Assembly (NCBI GenBank): GCA_900759415.1
Contig: CAAEVC010000123.1
Span: 1-11,279, forward strand
From: an uncultured Dialister sp.
GTDB lineage: Bacteria > Bacillota > Negativicutes > Veillonellales > Dialisteraceae
Direction of reading: 5' to 3'
Length of the DNA stretch: 11,279 bases
Shown here: one piece after another, positions 1 to 6,472 of the stretch
Layout: each line of letters begins with the position of its first letter
Position numbering within the stretch: position 1 is the stretch's first letter
Notes under the pieces: model-generated
The model's input: only the letters and a program-made list of their open reading frames with translations
The model's database searches: none
What the model was told of the DNA's origin: nothing
Translations under genes and position numbers: made by a program

Positions 1-168
1 AGGATGTAAGCACCAACGGCATCGCGGGATGACCGTATAGGCTTTATACTCGTCGGCAAGGCCGATACCTTCTCTCAACTCTCTGCGCTCAACTCGGGGC
101 TCTGCCTTTTTCAGTCTTTACAACCACCTCGGGGCTCTCTGCACTCAACTCGGGGCTCTGCCTTTTAT
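1..168 (-). repeat. Dispersed GAG-core repeat, left contig end (copy A, GC-type)
   Basis: Read on the minus strand this copy has two core blocks (165-127 and 106-68) made of GAG units with CCCC or TTGA slots. A hairpin follows (arms 53-57 and 61-65 on the plus strand, loop AAG), then a TATAAAGCC stretch shared with the other copies. Positions 1-95 are the exact reverse complement of 11185-11279. The copy is cut by the window edge at the same base as the copy at the other end. It overlaps the 3' end of recF and provides its stop codon. Confidence 0.9.
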
Positions 169-1224
169 CTGAATAATTTTCCCTTCCACCTGGAAAGGGA
201 GATCAGTCCCGGTGACGATGGTCTGAATATTTCTTTTCATCAGGAATTGGATGAGCGCTTCTCTTCTGTTTCTGTCCAGTTCGCTTCCAATGTCATCGAG
301 GAGGAGGATGGGATATTCTCCTGTTTCTTCTTTTACGAATTCCATTTCAGAAAGGTTCATGGAAAGAATGGCAGTCCTCTGCTGGCCCTGAGAACCGTAA
401 GCGGAAAGGTCGAGACCGTTCATGAGGAAGGAAAGGTCGTCCCGATGGGGACCGATGGATGTATGGCAGAATCTTCTGTCTTCTTCCCTTCTCTTTGTCA
501 GTTCTTCCATGTACCATTCCATGTCGAACCGGGGTATATCGCTTCCCTGCTGTTTATAGAGGATTTCCAGATGCTCCCTGTTTCCTGTGAGCGCCTCTTC
601 CATACTGTTCACTGTGCCATTCATTCTGGAAATGGTTTCCAGTCTTTTTCTGACGATGTAAGACGCAGAAGAGGCAATCTGCATATCCCACATGTCCAGA
701 TCCGGCACTTTTCCGGTAAGAAGGCTCTGTTTCAGTGCTGCATTCCTCTGCTGCACCGCTCTTGTATACCGAAGGAATTCTTCATAATATCTGGGAGATA
801 CCTGAGAAATTTCTGTATCGATGAAACGGCGGCGGAGCTGAGGCGCTCCTTTGATGAGCTGCAGTTCATCAGGAGTGAAGAGCACGGTACGGAAGATGCC
901 CATAAGCTCCTTCTTCCGGATGGGTGTATCATTCAAAAAGATTTTCTTTCCCTGATTTCTGGAAAATCTGACTTTTATGGTCTGGGTAGTCTCATGGACA
1001 GTAAAATGCATAAGGATAGACCCTTCATCCTTCCCGATTCTGATGATTTCTCCATCATTGGATGTGCGGAAGGATTTTCCAATGGAAGCATAGTAAAGAG
1101 CTTCTATGATATTTGTCTTGCCGCAGCCGTTATCACCGATCAGAATGGTGAGTGATGGCGACGGTTCTATCTCTTTATCTTCAAAATTTCGTATTTCTAT
1201 TAAACGAAGAGATGTACAGATCAT
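145..1224 (-). CDS. recF: DNA replication and repair protein RecF
   Basis: RecF is an SMC-like ATPase that binds gapped DNA at stalled forks and helps load RecA. The 359-residue product, a normal length, has Walker A GDNGCGKT (30-37), the conserved IGPHRDDL (257-264), an ABC signature GSQGQQRT (277-284) and Walker B ILLLDDIGSELD (306-317). I chose the ATG at 1224, two bases past the stop of the upstream S4 gene, with GGGG ahead of it; the protein then begins MICTSLRLIEIRNF, as RecFs do. A TTG at 1236 would add four residues and overlap the S4 gene. Two oddities: Walker A has Cys34 where Gln is usual (GxNGQGKT), and the last codons (KGRAPS, stop) lie inside a dispersed repeat, so the native C-terminus may have been replaced. 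It is the last gene of the dnaA-dnaN-S4-recF cluster; gyrB, often next, is not in the window. Confidence 0.95.
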   Translation of the reverse strand: MICTSLRLIEIRNFEDKEIEPSPSLTILIGDNGCGKTNIIEALYYASIGKSFRTSNDGEIIRIGKDEGSILMHFTVHETTQTIKVRFSRNQGKKIFLNDTPIRKKELMGIFRTVLFTPDELQLIKGAPQLRRRFIDTEISQVSPRYYEEFLRYTRAVQQRNAALKQSLLTGKVPDLDMWDMQIASSASYIVRKRLETISRMNGTVNSMEEALTGNREHLEILYKQQGSDIPRFDMEWYMEELTKRREEDRRFCHTSIGPHRDDLSFLMNGLDLSAYGSQGQQRTAILSMNLSEMEFVKEETGEYPILLLDDIGSELDRNRREALIQFLMKRNIQTIVTGTDLPFQVEGKIIQIKGRAPS

Positions 1225-1226
1225 AA

Positions 1227-1439
1227 TCAGCCCCAAACGATGACGTATGTCTCATCATCGATGGTCAGTTTGTCGTCCTTTCTGACTTTCTTTCTCTTTT
1301 CATGAACCGGAATTCCGTTCAGAAGCACTTTGTGGGATGCCAGAAAAGCAGCGGTCTGTCCACCGGAAGATGTGAAATTCATCATCTTCAAAAACTGGTC
1401 AAACTGGATGTATTCTCCGTAAATTACGACTTCTTTCAT
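1227..1439 (-). CDS. S4-domain RNA-binding protein, YaaA/RlbA type
   Basis: This 70-residue protein is a single S4-like fold. It has the typical start (EVVIYGEYIQFDQFLKMMNF), the central turn GGQTAAFLASHKVLLNG and the basic stretch HEKRKKVRKDDKLTIDD. Its place between dnaN and recF is that of B. subtilis yaaA (rlbA), a small S4-domain protein linked to ribosome assembly; that role is known for the family, not shown here. The start ATG shares one base with the dnaN stop (TAATG at 1437-1441), which implies translational coupling. Its stop lies two bases before the recF ATG. The length matches the family. The identification is firm from position and domain, but the exact biochemical role is not. 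Confidence 0.92.
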   Translation of the reverse strand: MKEVVIYGEYIQFDQFLKMMNFTSSGGQTAAFLASHKVLLNGIPVHEKRKKVRKDDKLTIDDETYVIVWG

Positions 1440-2554
1440 TAATTTCTTCCTCTCAGTGGTGTAACGATATAGCGGTAGCTCTTGTCTTCTTCCTGTTCCA
1501 CAAGGAGCGGGCCTGCTTTCTGCAGATGAAGGATGATCTTTTCCCCTTTGGAATGGTTCAGGATATCCTGGATATAGTTACAGTTGAAGGTGAGTTTAAT
1601 ATTTTCACCGGTGAGTTTTACCGGAATAGATGTGTCAGAACGGCCGAAATTCGGGTCTTCTTCAAAAATTTCCAGCGTATCTTCATTGAAATGGAAATTG
1701 ATGGTCTGATAATCCATATCTTTGGAAATCGGGATGACAAAGCGCACAGCTTCTCTGAAATCCTTCAGATCCAGCTCTGCTTCTGCATCGAAACGGTTAG
1801 GCATGATACGGTGGTAGTCCGGATATTCCCCATTAATCAGATTGGAAATGAAATAGGTATCTCCAAAGGTGAAAGCAATATGATTGTGGGACCAGGAAAT
1901 TTCCACTTCCGCCTTTTCATCGTCTGTCGGGAAAAGACGGGTCACATCGGAAAGAATGCCTGCCGGAACGATCATGCGGCCTTCGGCAGTGGCTTCTTCT
2001 TCCAGTGTGATTTCCTTTGCTGCCAGACGGTGAGTATTGGTTGCTGCCATGGCAAATACATTCTTATTGATTTCAAAAAGGATACCGGAGAAAATGGCAG
2101 CCTGCTTATTGGTATCTGCTGCGAAGGATACGAGGCTTGTCATTTCAGAAAGATCACTGCATTTCAGATGGCAGTGGTTCTGATGATCCATTTCTGTCAC
2201 ATCAGGGAACTGTTCAGCTTCCCTTGTCGGGAATTTAGAAATGTAAGAACCGCTGGTAAAAGAAACGACTGTTTCTTCTTTTGCCTTTTCCATGGTGACC
2301 GGTCCATTTGGCATCATGCGGATGGTGCTCTGCAGCTGAGGTACTGCAATGACGGTGACTCCATCTTCCATAATGGTGGCAGTACAGTATGTTTTGATAC
2401 CTATGCTGTAATCATTGGCCTGAATAAGCACTTTTCCGTCTTTAGCTTCAATAAAGAAACCATTATTTACATTAGATGTAATTTTTGTCTGTGCTGCCCG
2501 CTGTACTCTGTCCAGAGCGCTGCAGAGATCGTTTTTGTCGAAAATAACCTTCAT
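1439..2554 (-). CDS. dnaN: DNA polymerase III subunit beta (sliding clamp)
   Basis: The 371-residue product has the length of a bacterial beta clamp, a homodimeric ring that tethers DNA polymerase III to its template and recruits partners through a C-terminal cleft. Recognisable segments are the N-terminal MKVIFDKNDLCSALDRVQRA, FPTREAEQFPDV around 110-120, the middle-domain stretch AADTNKQAAIFSGILFEI, the NRFDAEAELDLKDF region opening domain 3, and the ending SYRYIVTPLRGRN. The ending corresponds to the usual MPMRL-like cleft but carries a slightly longer basic tail. The three clamp domains run at roughly 1-120, 125-245 and 247-371. The ATG at 2554 has an AAAGGAG site just upstream. It lies downstream of dnaA across the 239-bp origin gap and is probably co-transcribed with the S4 gene and recF. 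Confidence 0.97.
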   Translation of the reverse strand: MKVIFDKNDLCSALDRVQRAAQTKITSNVNNGFFIEAKDGKVLIQANDYSIGIKTYCTATIMEDGVTVIAVPQLQSTIRMMPNGPVTMEKAKEETVVSFTSGSYISKFPTREAEQFPDVTEMDHQNHCHLKCSDLSEMTSLVSFAADTNKQAAIFSGILFEINKNVFAMAATNTHRLAAKEITLEEEATAEGRMIVPAGILSDVTRLFPTDDEKAEVEISWSHNHIAFTFGDTYFISNLINGEYPDYHRIMPNRFDAEAELDLKDFREAVRFVIPISKDMDYQTINFHFNEDTLEIFEEDPNFGRSDTSIPVKLTGENIKLTFNCNYIQDILNHSKGEKIILHLQKAGPLLVEQEEDKSYRYIVTPLRGRN

Positions 2555-2793
2555 GGTAGCTCCTTTATAAATGACGATGATGATTAAAAGATAGTAGTAG
2601 CCGTAGTAGTACGGTGTGAATAAGTGAATAACTTTGTGAAAAGCCCGATTTTCTCGAATTATTCACTTGTGGAAAACGGGGTGAATATCTTTTTTTCCTG
2701 TTCACAGGATTCACAGTCTGCTGTGGAAACCCACTTTTTCACAGGCTGGAAACAGGGCTTACGGATAAAAGTGTCCAGTTATTCAAACCCTTT
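2555..2793. other. oriC, dnaA-dnaN intergenic part with DnaA boxes
   Basis: This gap holds a cluster of sequences matching the DnaA box TTATNCACA. A perfect box lies at 2615-2623 (TGTGAATAA). Eight-of-nine matches lie at 2623-2631, 2659-2667 (TTATTCACT), 2668-2676 (TGTGGAAAA), 2735-2743 (TTTTTCACA) and 2779-2787 (TTATTCAAA), with a weaker one at 2722-2730. Going from dnaA to dnaN the order is box array, tandem box pair, short GC-containing spacer, trinucleotide repeat, AT-rich stretch and dnaN ribosome binding site. This is the order described for the unwinding half of the B. subtilis origin. Together with the boxes upstream of dnaA it suggests a bipartite origin. Initiation itself is inferred. 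Confidence 0.88.
2592..2631 (+). other. DnaA-trio-like origin unwinding element with tandem DnaA boxes
   Basis: The plus strand carries TAG TAG TAG CCG TAG TAG TAC (2592-2612) immediately beside the tandem boxes 2615-2623 and 2623-2631. Read 3' to 5' away from the boxes this gives GG CAT GAT GAT GCC GAT GAT GAT. That matches the DnaA-trio definition (3'-[G/A]AT-5' repeats) behind a double DnaA box and a short GC-containing spacer. In B. subtilis such trios guide DnaA onto single strand at the unwinding site. The AT-rich stretch from 2555 to 2590 would be the melting region. Confidence 0.75.
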
Positions 2794-4407
2794 TTATGAA
2801 TGGATCATCTTCCGGATAGCATCGATGGCTGCCCTTGTCTGGGGATCCCGGGCTATATCATTCTGCACCCTTTCGCAGGCATAGAGGACCGTGGAATGAT
2901 CCTTTCTCTTAAAGGCATCCCGGAGAGTGGGATAGGATTCGTGAAGTTCATTCCTGCATAGATACATGGCAATCTGACGGGGAATGACGATTTTCTTCGG
3001 ACGGCCGTTTCCAAGGAGCTGTTCCTTCTTTACGCCGTAATATTTACAGACTGTATCAATGATGGAATCGACGGTGATCTGATCTCCATTATCGATAGGA
3101 ATCATATCCTGGAGCGCTTCCTTTACGAAAGGAAGGGTGATTGGCACTTTCTTGATGCGGGAGAAATTGTATACCCGGTTGAAAGCGCCTTCCAGTTCAC
3201 GGACATTGGTATTGATATGGCTGGCAATGTAATCCACCACATCCTGCGGCAGGTGGAACCCTTTCTTCTCTGCCCGTTTCTGAAGGATGATACAGCAGAT
3301 TTCATAATCCGGCGGAGAAATAGGAACCACAAGGCCGCTGGAGAAACGGGTCTGGAGGCGGTCTTCCAGCTTTTCAATATCTGACGGCGTGCGGTCGCTG
3401 GTCATGATGATCTGTTTCTTCTTATCGAAGAGTTCATTGAAAATATTGAAGATTTCCATCTTCGTCGAATCTCTGGACCCGAAGAACTGCACATCGTCGA
3501 TAAGGAGGAAATCAAGAGTCCTGTACTTTTCCCTGAACTTCGGCATAGCCTGCTTCTGGATGGCATCGATAAGTTCATTGGTGAATGTTTCACTGGATAC
3601 GAAGAGCACCGAAAGCTGAGGCTTGAAAGTGTGGACATAATTGCAGATGGCGTGGAGAAGATGGGTCTTTCCAAGGCCGGAAGGGCCATAGATGAAAAGA
3701 GGATTCATATTCTGCGCTTCCATCCGGTCCATCAGGGTCTTTGTAGGATCTGCCGCTGCATGAGCCACAGAATAGGCAGCCTGATAGGCCATTTCATTAC
3801 AGTTGCCATGAACGAAAGTTTCAAAAGTATATTCTTCATTAATAGGATTGGGCTGGAAAGTTTTCGGCTTTGCCGGCGCGCTCCTTGGAATATTGTCGAA
3901 AAGAGAACCTTCGTGGATACCCTGATAGTTCTGAATATCTGGAAGAGTGACTTCATCAGCAGTTTTTGGCTGAAGATTTGTGAAATCCGGCGGTGCCACT
4001 TCTTCCGGGAATGGATCCTTCTCAGGCGCAGCTTGAGGCACAGTTTCTCCATGATTTTCCTCTTCCGGGAAAGGAGATGGCATACTTACAAGAGAAGGCT
4101 CCGGCATGGGAGAAGGAATGGGAGAAGGCGCCGGTGCAGCCATGGGAGCCGGTTCCGGCGCTTCTTCGCCGGGAGAGACGATTTTTAAGGACAGATTCTT
4201 TCCGGTGATCTGTGTAATGATCTGCTCCAGCTTTTTCTTGTACACATTCTGGATCCATCCCACCAGAAGCGGTTTGGATGGAGAAATCACCAGCGTAGTA
4301 TCAGAAAGAGATATGGGAAATACATTGGAATAGAACATCTGATAATACTCATGATCGTTCTGATTGATGTATTTCAGAATCTGGTCCCATAGTGAAAATA
4401 AATCCAT
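2794..4407 (-). CDS. dnaA: Chromosomal replication initiator protein DnaA
   Basis: DnaA is the AAA+ ATPase that binds DnaA boxes and melts oriC. The 537-residue product shows all four domains: an N-terminal interaction domain (about 1-78), a long Pro/Glu-rich linker (about 81-190), the AAA+ core and a C-terminal DNA-binding domain (about 440-537). Walker A is GPSGLGKT (241-248), Walker B LLIDDVQF (301-308), sensor 1 MTSDR (335-339). A probable arginine finger is in LQTRF (R354) and the sensor 2 region is NVRELEGAF (401-409). The DNA-recognition signature FKRKDHSTVLYACERV is at 499-514. It is longer than the usual 440-470 residues, and most of the excess is in the linker. The ATG at 4407 has a GAGGTC site six bases upstream. 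DnaA boxes in its leader suggest autoregulation. Confidence 0.98.
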   Translation of the reverse strand: MDLFSLWDQILKYINQNDHEYYQMFYSNVFPISLSDTTLVISPSKPLLVGWIQNVYKKKLEQIITQITGKNLSLKIVSPGEEAPEPAPMAAPAPSPIPSPMPEPSLVSMPSPFPEEENHGETVPQAAPEKDPFPEEVAPPDFTNLQPKTADEVTLPDIQNYQGIHEGSLFDNIPRSAPAKPKTFQPNPINEEYTFETFVHGNCNEMAYQAAYSVAHAAADPTKTLMDRMEAQNMNPLFIYGPSGLGKTHLLHAICNYVHTFKPQLSVLFVSSETFTNELIDAIQKQAMPKFREKYRTLDFLLIDDVQFFGSRDSTKMEIFNIFNELFDKKKQIIMTSDRTPSDIEKLEDRLQTRFSSGLVVPISPPDYEICCIILQKRAEKKGFHLPQDVVDYIASHINTNVRELEGAFNRVYNFSRIKKVPITLPFVKEALQDMIPIDNGDQITVDSIIDTVCKYYGVKKEQLLGNGRPKKIVIPRQIAMYLCRNELHESYPTLRDAFKRKDHSTVLYACERVQNDIARDPQTRAAIDAIRKMIHS

Positions 4408-4419
4408 ATAGACCTCGTT

Positions 4420-4548
4420 TTGAATAACTTGTGAATTATTGTGAATTACTGTGAAGAATGAAAAAATAAAAAAGGAAAGAAATTCGATAAATACTGGAAT
4501 CTTTCCTGAAAGGACAAAAACTTCGAAAATTAATCACATTGTGAATAA
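4420..4548 (-). promoter_or_regulatory. DnaA-box cluster upstream of dnaA (second oriC half)
   Basis: This AT-rich stretch holds a perfect box at 4540-4548 (TGTGAATAA). Eight-of-nine matches are at 4530-4538 (TTAATCACA), 4430-4438 and 4440-4448 (both TGTGAATTA) and 4450-4458 (TGTGAAGAA), plus the partial TTGAATAA at 4420-4427. The three near the start codon are spaced about 10 bp apart, so they would sit on one helix face. An inverted repeat (GGAAAGA 4474-4480, TCTTTCC 4500-4506) lies between the two groups. The likely roles are DnaA loading at the origin and feedback on dnaA transcription. Confidence 0.82.
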
Positions 4549-4552
4549 CTTC

Positions 4553-4581
4553 ATTATATCATCTATTTTTCTTTCTGGATA
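4553..4581 (-). promoter_or_regulatory. Candidate dnaA promoter
   Basis: On the minus strand a perfect TATAAT lies at 4558-4553. A weak -35 (TATCCA, 4581-4576, three of six consensus bases) sits 17 bp upstream. The start point would fall at the edge of, or inside, the DnaA boxes at 4530-4548, so DnaA bound there could repress it. The long leader (about 140 bases) contains further boxes. The -10 is convincing and the -35 is not. Confidence 0.45.
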
Positions 4582-4612
4582 CTCGCAAGATAGAGGGGGT
4601 CTTCCTCCCCTC

Positions 4613-4803
4613 ACCTACAACCCTTGGTATGTATGAAAAGGGATAGAGCCCCGAGCCCCGCGCAGAGAGTTGAGAGAAGGTTGTAAAGACTGAAAAAGGC
4701 AGAGCCCCGAGTTGAGCGCAGAGAGTTGAGAGAAGGTGTCGGCCTTGCCGACGAGTATAAAGCCTATACGGTCATCCCGCGATACCATCAGTGCATACAT
4801 AGT
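4613..4803 (+). repeat. Dispersed GAG-core repeat, copy B left half (GC-type)
   Basis: This copy has two core blocks: GAG units with CCCC, CCCC, TTGA slots (about 4646-4682), then, after a GTAAAGACTGAAAAAGGCAG linker, CCCC, TTGA, TTGA slots (4701-4736). The hairpin GTCGGC-CTT-GCCGAC is at 4738-4752, followed by GAGTATAAAGCC. A possible leading hairpin (CCCTT/AAGGG, 4620-4643) precedes the first core. The GTATAAAGCCTATACGGTCA tail is shared with copies A, D and E. Short reading frames across it are products of the repeat; I see no sign they are genes. Confidence 0.85.
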
Positions 4804-4915
4804 GCGGCTTTGCCGAAATATAAAAATAAAAAATCAGACGTTTTTTTACCTTCTCTCAAATCTCAAAACTCAAAACTCAACTCTTTTCTATATGGCAAAA
4901 TCAGTAAAATAATGT
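4803..4915 (-). repeat. Dispersed GAG-core repeat, copy B right half, inverted (AT-type)
   Basis: Read on the minus strand this is AAAAGAG, TTGAG-like units, then GAGAGAAGG (4888-4850), followed by the hairpin TAAAAAA/TTTTTTA (plus-strand arms 4827-4833 and 4842-4848). A small CGGC-TTT-GCCG hairpin lies at 4805-4815. The inverted core can pair with the core of the left half, which gives the island imperfect terminal inverted repeats about 250 bp apart. It ends about 40 bp before the next gene. Confidence 0.78.
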
Positions 4916-4952
4916 TACCATAAGGAAGATATTTCATAGAAAGGAAAGGACC

Positions 4953-5174
4953 ATGAAGAGACCGCAGAAAGTTACCCGGGAAACAAGGCTGAATCAGTAT
5001 GCCCGCAAGATGTACGGCAAGGAAAAAACGGAAAAACTCATGGAAAATGACCCTGGAAGAGGTAAGAATAAAAAAATAAAGACGATGATGAACAGGAAGC
5101 TCCGCCATTCTATGAAAAATAAGGAACTGCCTGACGGCGGTGCTTATAAGAAAGAGACAGACTGGGAAGAATAG
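4953..5174 (+). CDS. Small basic hypothetical protein
   Basis: I do not recognise this 73-residue protein. It is strongly charged and lysine/arginine-rich (MKRPQKVTRETRLNQYARKM at the start, NKKIKTMMNRKLRHSMKN in the middle) with an acidic end (ETDWEE). It has no cysteine, no membrane segment and no signal peptide. The composition would suit nucleic-acid or ribosome binding, but that is only a guess. Support for a real gene: a strong purine-rich site (AAGGAAAGGA, 4941-4950) just before the ATG, protein-like composition, and an intrinsic terminator about 60 bases downstream. It is the first gene right of the origin and reads away from it. It sits between two repeat islands, so its promoter must lie in or next to repeat B; TAAAAT at 4905-4910 is a possible -10, with no clear -35. 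Confidence 0.72.
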   Translation: MKRPQKVTRETRLNQYARKMYGKEKTEKLMENDPGRGKNKKIKTMMNRKLRHSMKNKELPDGGAYKKETDWEE

Positions 5175-5235
5175 TCTCATAGATGAGCACAAAGCGCAGG
5201 GTGATGAGGGAAGGAGCCTCACTGCCAGTTAATTC

Positions 5236-5261
5236 AAGGACTTCGGGAGAGGTCCTTTTTT
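5236..5261 (+). terminator. Intrinsic terminator after the small basic protein gene
   Basis: The stem AAGGAC (5236-5241) pairs with GTCCTT (5252-5257), leaving a ten-base loop, and the arm runs into a T tract (5256-5261). It is the only terminator-like structure between this gene and the degenerate repeat that follows. Confidence 0.7.
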
Positions 5262-5284
5262 GATACAATAGAGACATCTGATCA

Positions 5285-5480
5285 GCTTTGAGCGATAAGT
5301 GATGAGCTAAGAGCAAAGGAAGCCGGCTCTGTCGACGAGTATGAAGCCTTGCGGATAACGGCGCGAGCCTGTAAAAGGATAGATTCCCGGGCCCCGTGCA
5401 GAGAGCCGCCGGGAAGATATCGGCTTCTCCGATGAATAGGAAGCTTTACGGGGGACGGATAGCTGAAGGATATCAGGAAG
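5285..5480 (+). repeat. Degenerate dispersed repeat, copy C, two direct modules (GC-type)
   Basis: The first module (about 5285-5350) aligns with the end of the consensus core and the following GACGAGTATGAAGCC, but its hairpin is damaged (GCCGGC against GTCGAC). The second (about 5371-5450) keeps GTGCAGAGAG, has slots TCCC, CCCC and CCGC, and carries ATCGG-CTTCT-CCGAT (5419-5433). Pairing there survives although the stem differs from GTCGGC/GCCGAC. The divergence makes this the oldest-looking island in the window. Confidence 0.6.
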
Positions 5481-5489
5481 AAATGCAGT

Positions 5490-5612
5490 GGCACTAACCG
5501 TCAGGATTTATAAGAAAAATATAAAGTTTTTTTCCTTCTCAGGGCTCTCAATTCTCACAACTCAACTCTTATCGTCCCTATGGACGATAAGTCGTCAGCA
5601 CCGCTGATGAAT
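5490..5612 (-). repeat. Dispersed repeat, copy C inverted module (AT-type)
   Basis: On the minus strand this runs CAGCGGTGCTGACGAC, then a perfect 10-bp hairpin (plus-strand arms 5568-5577 and 5582-5591, loop CTAT). The core AGAGTTGAG to CCCTGAGAAGG follows, then the hairpin GAAAAA/TTTTTC (plus-strand arms 5514-5519 and 5529-5534), then TTATAAATCC. The same order occurs at 10895-11010. It ends only about 12 bp before the rnhA ribosome binding site. Confidence 0.8.
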
Positions 5613-5636
5613 TCTAAACAATATAAAGGTGAAATC

Positions 5637-6386
5637 ATGGAAAAGAAGAAATATTATGTAGTAAAGAAGGGAAGAAATCCCGGGGTGTATTACAGCTGGC
5701 CGGACTGCGAAGAGCAGGTGAAAGGATTTGCAGGCGCTGTGTTCAAAGGATTTGTTCACCGAAAAGAGGCAGAAGCCTGGTATGGAAAAGCCATCGGAGA
5801 AGCAGCATCTCCGAAGATTTCCACTGCCAGAAAGACAGTTTCCAGAATGGTGAAGCAGGATATCGCAGAGCTTTCCCTCCTCTATCCGTCCCATATAAAA
5901 GAATGGCGGGAACATGTGCTGGAAGATGGTCTTCCTTTCCATCTCACCATTTATACCGACGGTTCCTGCCTGGTCAATCCGGACGGCCCCGGCGGGTTTG
6001 CTGCTGTATTTCTTTCAGAAGGAGAGAAAATCCTGACGGTCACAGGCGGCGAGCCTTCTTCCACCAATAACCGCATGGAGCTCCGGGCGGCTTATGAAGC
6101 GCTGAAGGTGCTGAATGGCGTCTCCCATGAAATCACTTTCCATACAGACAGCAAATATCTGCAGAAAGCATTCACCCAGGGATGGGTGAGGAAATGGAAG
6201 AGAAACGGCTGGAAGACTACTCAGAATACAGATGTGCTGAATAAAGATCTCTGGACGGCGCTGGACCGACTCATGGACGGACAGGTCATCCGCTTTGAAT
6301 GGGTAAAAGGCCACGCAGGCACGGAATATAATGAACTCTGCGACGTGCTGGCGAAGAAAGAAGCCATGGCATTTAGAAGAAAATAA
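5637..6386 (+). CDS. rnhA: Ribonuclease H1 with N-terminal hybrid-binding domain
   Basis: This enzyme cleaves the RNA strand of RNA-DNA hybrids such as R-loops and primer remnants. The 249-residue product has a hybrid-binding (viroplasmin-like) domain at about 5-50 (YYVVKKGRNPGVYYSWPDCEEQVKGF is its typical opening). A linker and the RNase H fold (about 101-245) follow. The four metal-binding acidic residues are present: D108 (YTDGS), E148 (NNRMEL), D171 (HTDSK) and D236 (NELCDVLA), with H226 in the usual catalytic-loop position. I chose the ATG at 5637 because AAAGGTGA (5624-5631) precedes it and the hybrid-binding domain then begins at residue 5. An in-frame ATG at 5580 would start inside a repeat hairpin and add 19 atypical residues. 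I see no clear promoter or terminator; the gene stands alone between repeat C and the regulator gene. Confidence 0.95.
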   Translation: MEKKKYYVVKKGRNPGVYYSWPDCEEQVKGFAGAVFKGFVHRKEAEAWYGKAIGEAASPKISTARKTVSRMVKQDIAELSLLYPSHIKEWREHVLEDGLPFHLTIYTDGSCLVNPDGPGGFAAVFLSEGEKILTVTGGEPSSTNNRMELRAAYEALKVLNGVSHEITFHTDSKYLQKAFTQGWVRKWKRNGWKTTQNTDVLNKDLWTALDRLMDGQVIRFEWVKGHAGTEYNELCDVLAKKEAMAFRRK

Positions 6387-6472
6387 AAGAGAGATTCGGG
6401 AAAACCTTTTCAAAACAGAATCGTCTACTAACTCCTGATTTTATGAGTGCCGTAAAAATTTTTATATATTCC

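Noticed and set aside
247..1155. Long plus-strand reading frame of 302 codons opposite recF
   Set aside because: It is the antisense shadow of recF, which carries all the family motifs; the plus-strand product shows no recognisable domain and unnatural composition.
1526..2587. Plus-strand reading frame of 353 codons opposite dnaN
   Set aside because: It is antisense to a full-length beta clamp gene; the product is rich in Cys, His and Phe as expected of a shadow frame.
4451..4636. Plus-strand 61-codon frame starting in the origin
   Set aside because: It overlaps DnaA boxes and the dnaA promoter, has low-complexity Lys/Asn/Ile content and no ribosome site.
4646..4752. CRISPR array
   Set aside because: The repeated GAG units are short, contiguous and without unique spacers of constant length; no cas gene is present.
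4615..4800. Small minus-strand frame (61 codons) and similar short frames in other repeat copies (7431-7634, 7456-7647)
   Set aside because: They lie wholly in dispersed repeats, differ between copies, lack ribosome sites and change frame with slot content; I regard them as non-coding.
5175..5235. T-box or other riboswitch between the small basic protein gene and its terminator
   Set aside because: No T-box (AGGGTGG) or other known conserved core is visible; the stretch is treated as a 3' untranslated region.
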